Source: Acidobacteriota bacterium (lineage in GTDB: Bacteria; Acidobacteriota; Terriglobia; Terriglobales; Acidobacteriaceae). From it: a stretch of 6,926 bases of DNA. The notes beneath the pieces were generated by a model. That model was given only the letters and a program-made list of their open reading frames with translations, searched no databases and was not told the DNA's origin. The number at the start of each line of letters is the position of its first letter. Within the stretch, counting starts at the first letter, position 1. Positions 5,880 to 6,926 of this stretch are shown here, piece after piece. The translations under genes and the position numbers were made by a program. The stretch is taken from contig JAJZFE010000090.1 in NCBI GenBank assembly GCA_021798655.1, forward strand, positions 1-6,926, given 5' to 3'.

Positions 5880-6762
5880 ATTCCTTCAATAAATCAAAAT
5901 AAGGCAATCTGAGAAGGGTGCCTACCATCTCATACGTTATTTCAATGGCCAAAAAGTTGAACGCTACCAGAGGCTCCTCCACAAAAGGAGGGTATACAGT
6001 GTTGTGCATTAATTCATTGATGGCAGATTCCACCATATTCCAATCGCCTGAAATCAAGCGTTCCAAGATTGACAGGAAAGAACGGGAAAACTGATCGAGC
6101 CCTCCATGTGTATGGTTAGCAGCGTTCAGGTACTTTGAGTACAAAACCAACAGCGCATGTCCGAAAAGATATGCATAATTAGAACGCTGTGGTTCAGTAT
6201 GAATTGCCTCAAAAATGTCACGAGCAATTCTTCGTTGAACCATAAGCGAAAAGTCGGTCTTTGGAACCTCCCCAAAGGAGGTCATTTCTTGAACATATTC
6301 ATCAGCCGTAAGAAAGATATGCTCGGGATCATCTAAAAGCCCTGACGCAAATGCATTTTCGTACAAGGTCTTCCGAATCATCTTCAAGGGTTTCGTTTGA
6401 GAAATCGTTCTTTGAGTTTGCTCAAACGATTTTTGATATGTGATGTACGGGTCTTGGACCAAAAGTCGTGAAAAACACTTTAGAAAATATGAAAGCCTTT
6501 GCCCTCGAGACTCTGAATCATGGGTCGTTCGAGCTGTTTCGCTTATCGATCTCACGCGTAATTCGCACTCTGCCACATAAGCCCTATCCTTCTTATAGTG
6601 AGAAAAATAGTGCGTTGAAGATTCAGTTGAACGAGCGAGAACGGACTTAAAAACAGGCTCCTTGCAGGCTGGGCACACTATCTGTAGCGGAGCACAATCT
6701 CCGTGAGATATAACCTCAGCCTGCATATATTCACCAAGCAAAATACTGTAACCAGCGTCCAT
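5845..6762 (-). CDS. Hypothetical protein with CoiA-like zinc motif (AT-richer islet gene)
   Basis: The ORF is 305 aa. Residues 30-66 contain CPAC (Cys30, Cys33), HYFSH (His51, His55) and ECELR (Cys66). This CxxC...HFxH...C pattern resembles the N-terminal zinc-binding region of CoiA-type competence proteins, but the nuclease part of CoiA is not evident. The rest (about 85-295) looks mostly helical, with no membrane segment or known motif. Hand counts give 24-28 G+C per 60 bases at 5941-6000, 6121-6180 and 6361-6420, against 35 in apt at 5341-5400 and 48 in the lactonase gene at 1381-1440. ATG 6762 lies 5 nt after the efp stop, and the only upstream purine-rich site (AGGG) lies inside efp. 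ATG 6726 with GGTGA about 6 nt upstream is an alternative. The last codons run into the acyP start in another frame, so the native C-terminus may have been lost. Function unknown; horizontal acquisition inferred. Confidence 0.72.
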   Translation of the reverse strand: MDAGYSILLGEYMQAEVISHGDCAPLQIVCPACKEPVFKSVLARSTESSTHYFSHYKKDRAYVAECELRVRSISETARTTHDSESRGQRLSYFLKCFSRLLVQDPYITYQKSFEQTQRTISQTKPLKMIRKTLYENAFASGLLDDPEHIFLTADEYVQEMTSFGEVPKTDFSLMVQRRIARDIFEAIHTEPQRSNYAYLFGHALLVLYSKYLNAANHTHGGLDQFSRSFLSILERLISGDWNMVESAINELMHNTVYPPFVEEPLVAFNFLAIEITYEMVGTLLRLPYFDLLKEYESGRQGNSPS

Positions 6763-6767
6763 TTGTT

Positions 6768-6926
6768 TTATGCCCTAGACATGTAGGTGCCTTCGGCGGT
6801 GTCGATGCGAATCTTCTCGCCCTCGTTGATGAACGGAGGGACGTTGACGACGAGGCCGGTCTCCATCTTGGCGGGCTTGGTGACGGAGCTGGCGGTGGCG
6901 GACTTGATGCCGGGCTCGGTCTGGAC
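6768..6926 (-). CDS. efp: Elongation factor P, 3' fragment
   Basis: EF-P relieves ribosome stalling at polyproline stretches. Only the last 52 codons are in the window; the gene continues past the right edge. The peptide reads [20 protein letters not shown], then [20 protein letters not shown] and [12 protein letters not shown]. This matches the EF-P C-terminal OB domain: the TEPG(I/V)K segment, the ETG..V.VP.FI..G..I.(V/I)DT pattern, and the Tyr-x-x-Arg end. The stop is TAA at 6770-6768. The N-terminal domain with the modified tip residue is outside the window. The CoiA-motif ORF follows 5 nt downstream on the same strand. Confidence 0.92.
   Translation of the reverse strand, partial: VQTEPGIKSATASSVTKPAKMETGLVVNVPPFINEGEKIRIDTAEGTYMSRA

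Noticed and set aside
4887..5912. 341-codon plus-strand frame across apt and acyP
   Set aside because: Low-complexity Glu/Asp/Val translation opposite two unmistakable enzymes; also the 352-codon Ser/Pro-rich minus frame here (4748-5806) is out of frame with both.

Overview
The window is GC-rich bacterial DNA with dense, mostly well-kept genes. I infer a member of the Acidobacteria (Acidobacteriaceae type). The reasons are strong G/C preference at third codon positions, a secreted protein with a TonB C-terminal domain, a Tat-type lactonase, and two intergenic segments that look to me like dispersed repeats of that family. That last point rests on memory and was not searched.

Layout, left to right. 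Positions 1-100 hold the 5' end of a minus-strand secreted protein. A divergent intergenic stretch follows, then a plus-strand run: a 150-aa protein of unknown function (266-718) with an intrinsic terminator (761-783), a Tat-type 6-phosphogluconolactonase-family beta-propeller (875-2059) and a small unknown protein (2192-2458). That run ends in seven tandem copies of a 7-bp unit. Together with an inverted copy, they form a large hairpin between convergent genes (2455-2576).

From 2585 to the right edge all genes are on the minus strand. In transcription order (right to left) they are: the 3' end of efp (elongation factor P), an AT-richer 305-codon ORF with a CoiA-like zinc motif, acylphosphatase (acyP), adenine phosphoribosyltransferase (apt), a repeat-filled gap, a secreted TonB-C-domain protein, and a YahK-type zinc alcohol dehydrogenase.

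Most genes are housekeeping or ordinary metabolism: purine salvage (apt), translation (efp), acyl-phosphate hydrolysis (acyP), sugar-lactone hydrolysis and aldehyde reduction. The clear anomaly is the 305-codon ORF between efp and acyP. It has much lower GC, begins 5 nt after the efp stop, and runs out of frame into the acyP start region. A shared 6-mer (TGGACG) at both edges allows a simple excision that would restore a contiguous, in-frame efp-acyP junction. It is therefore best read as a recently inserted single-gene islet that has taken over the acyP start region.
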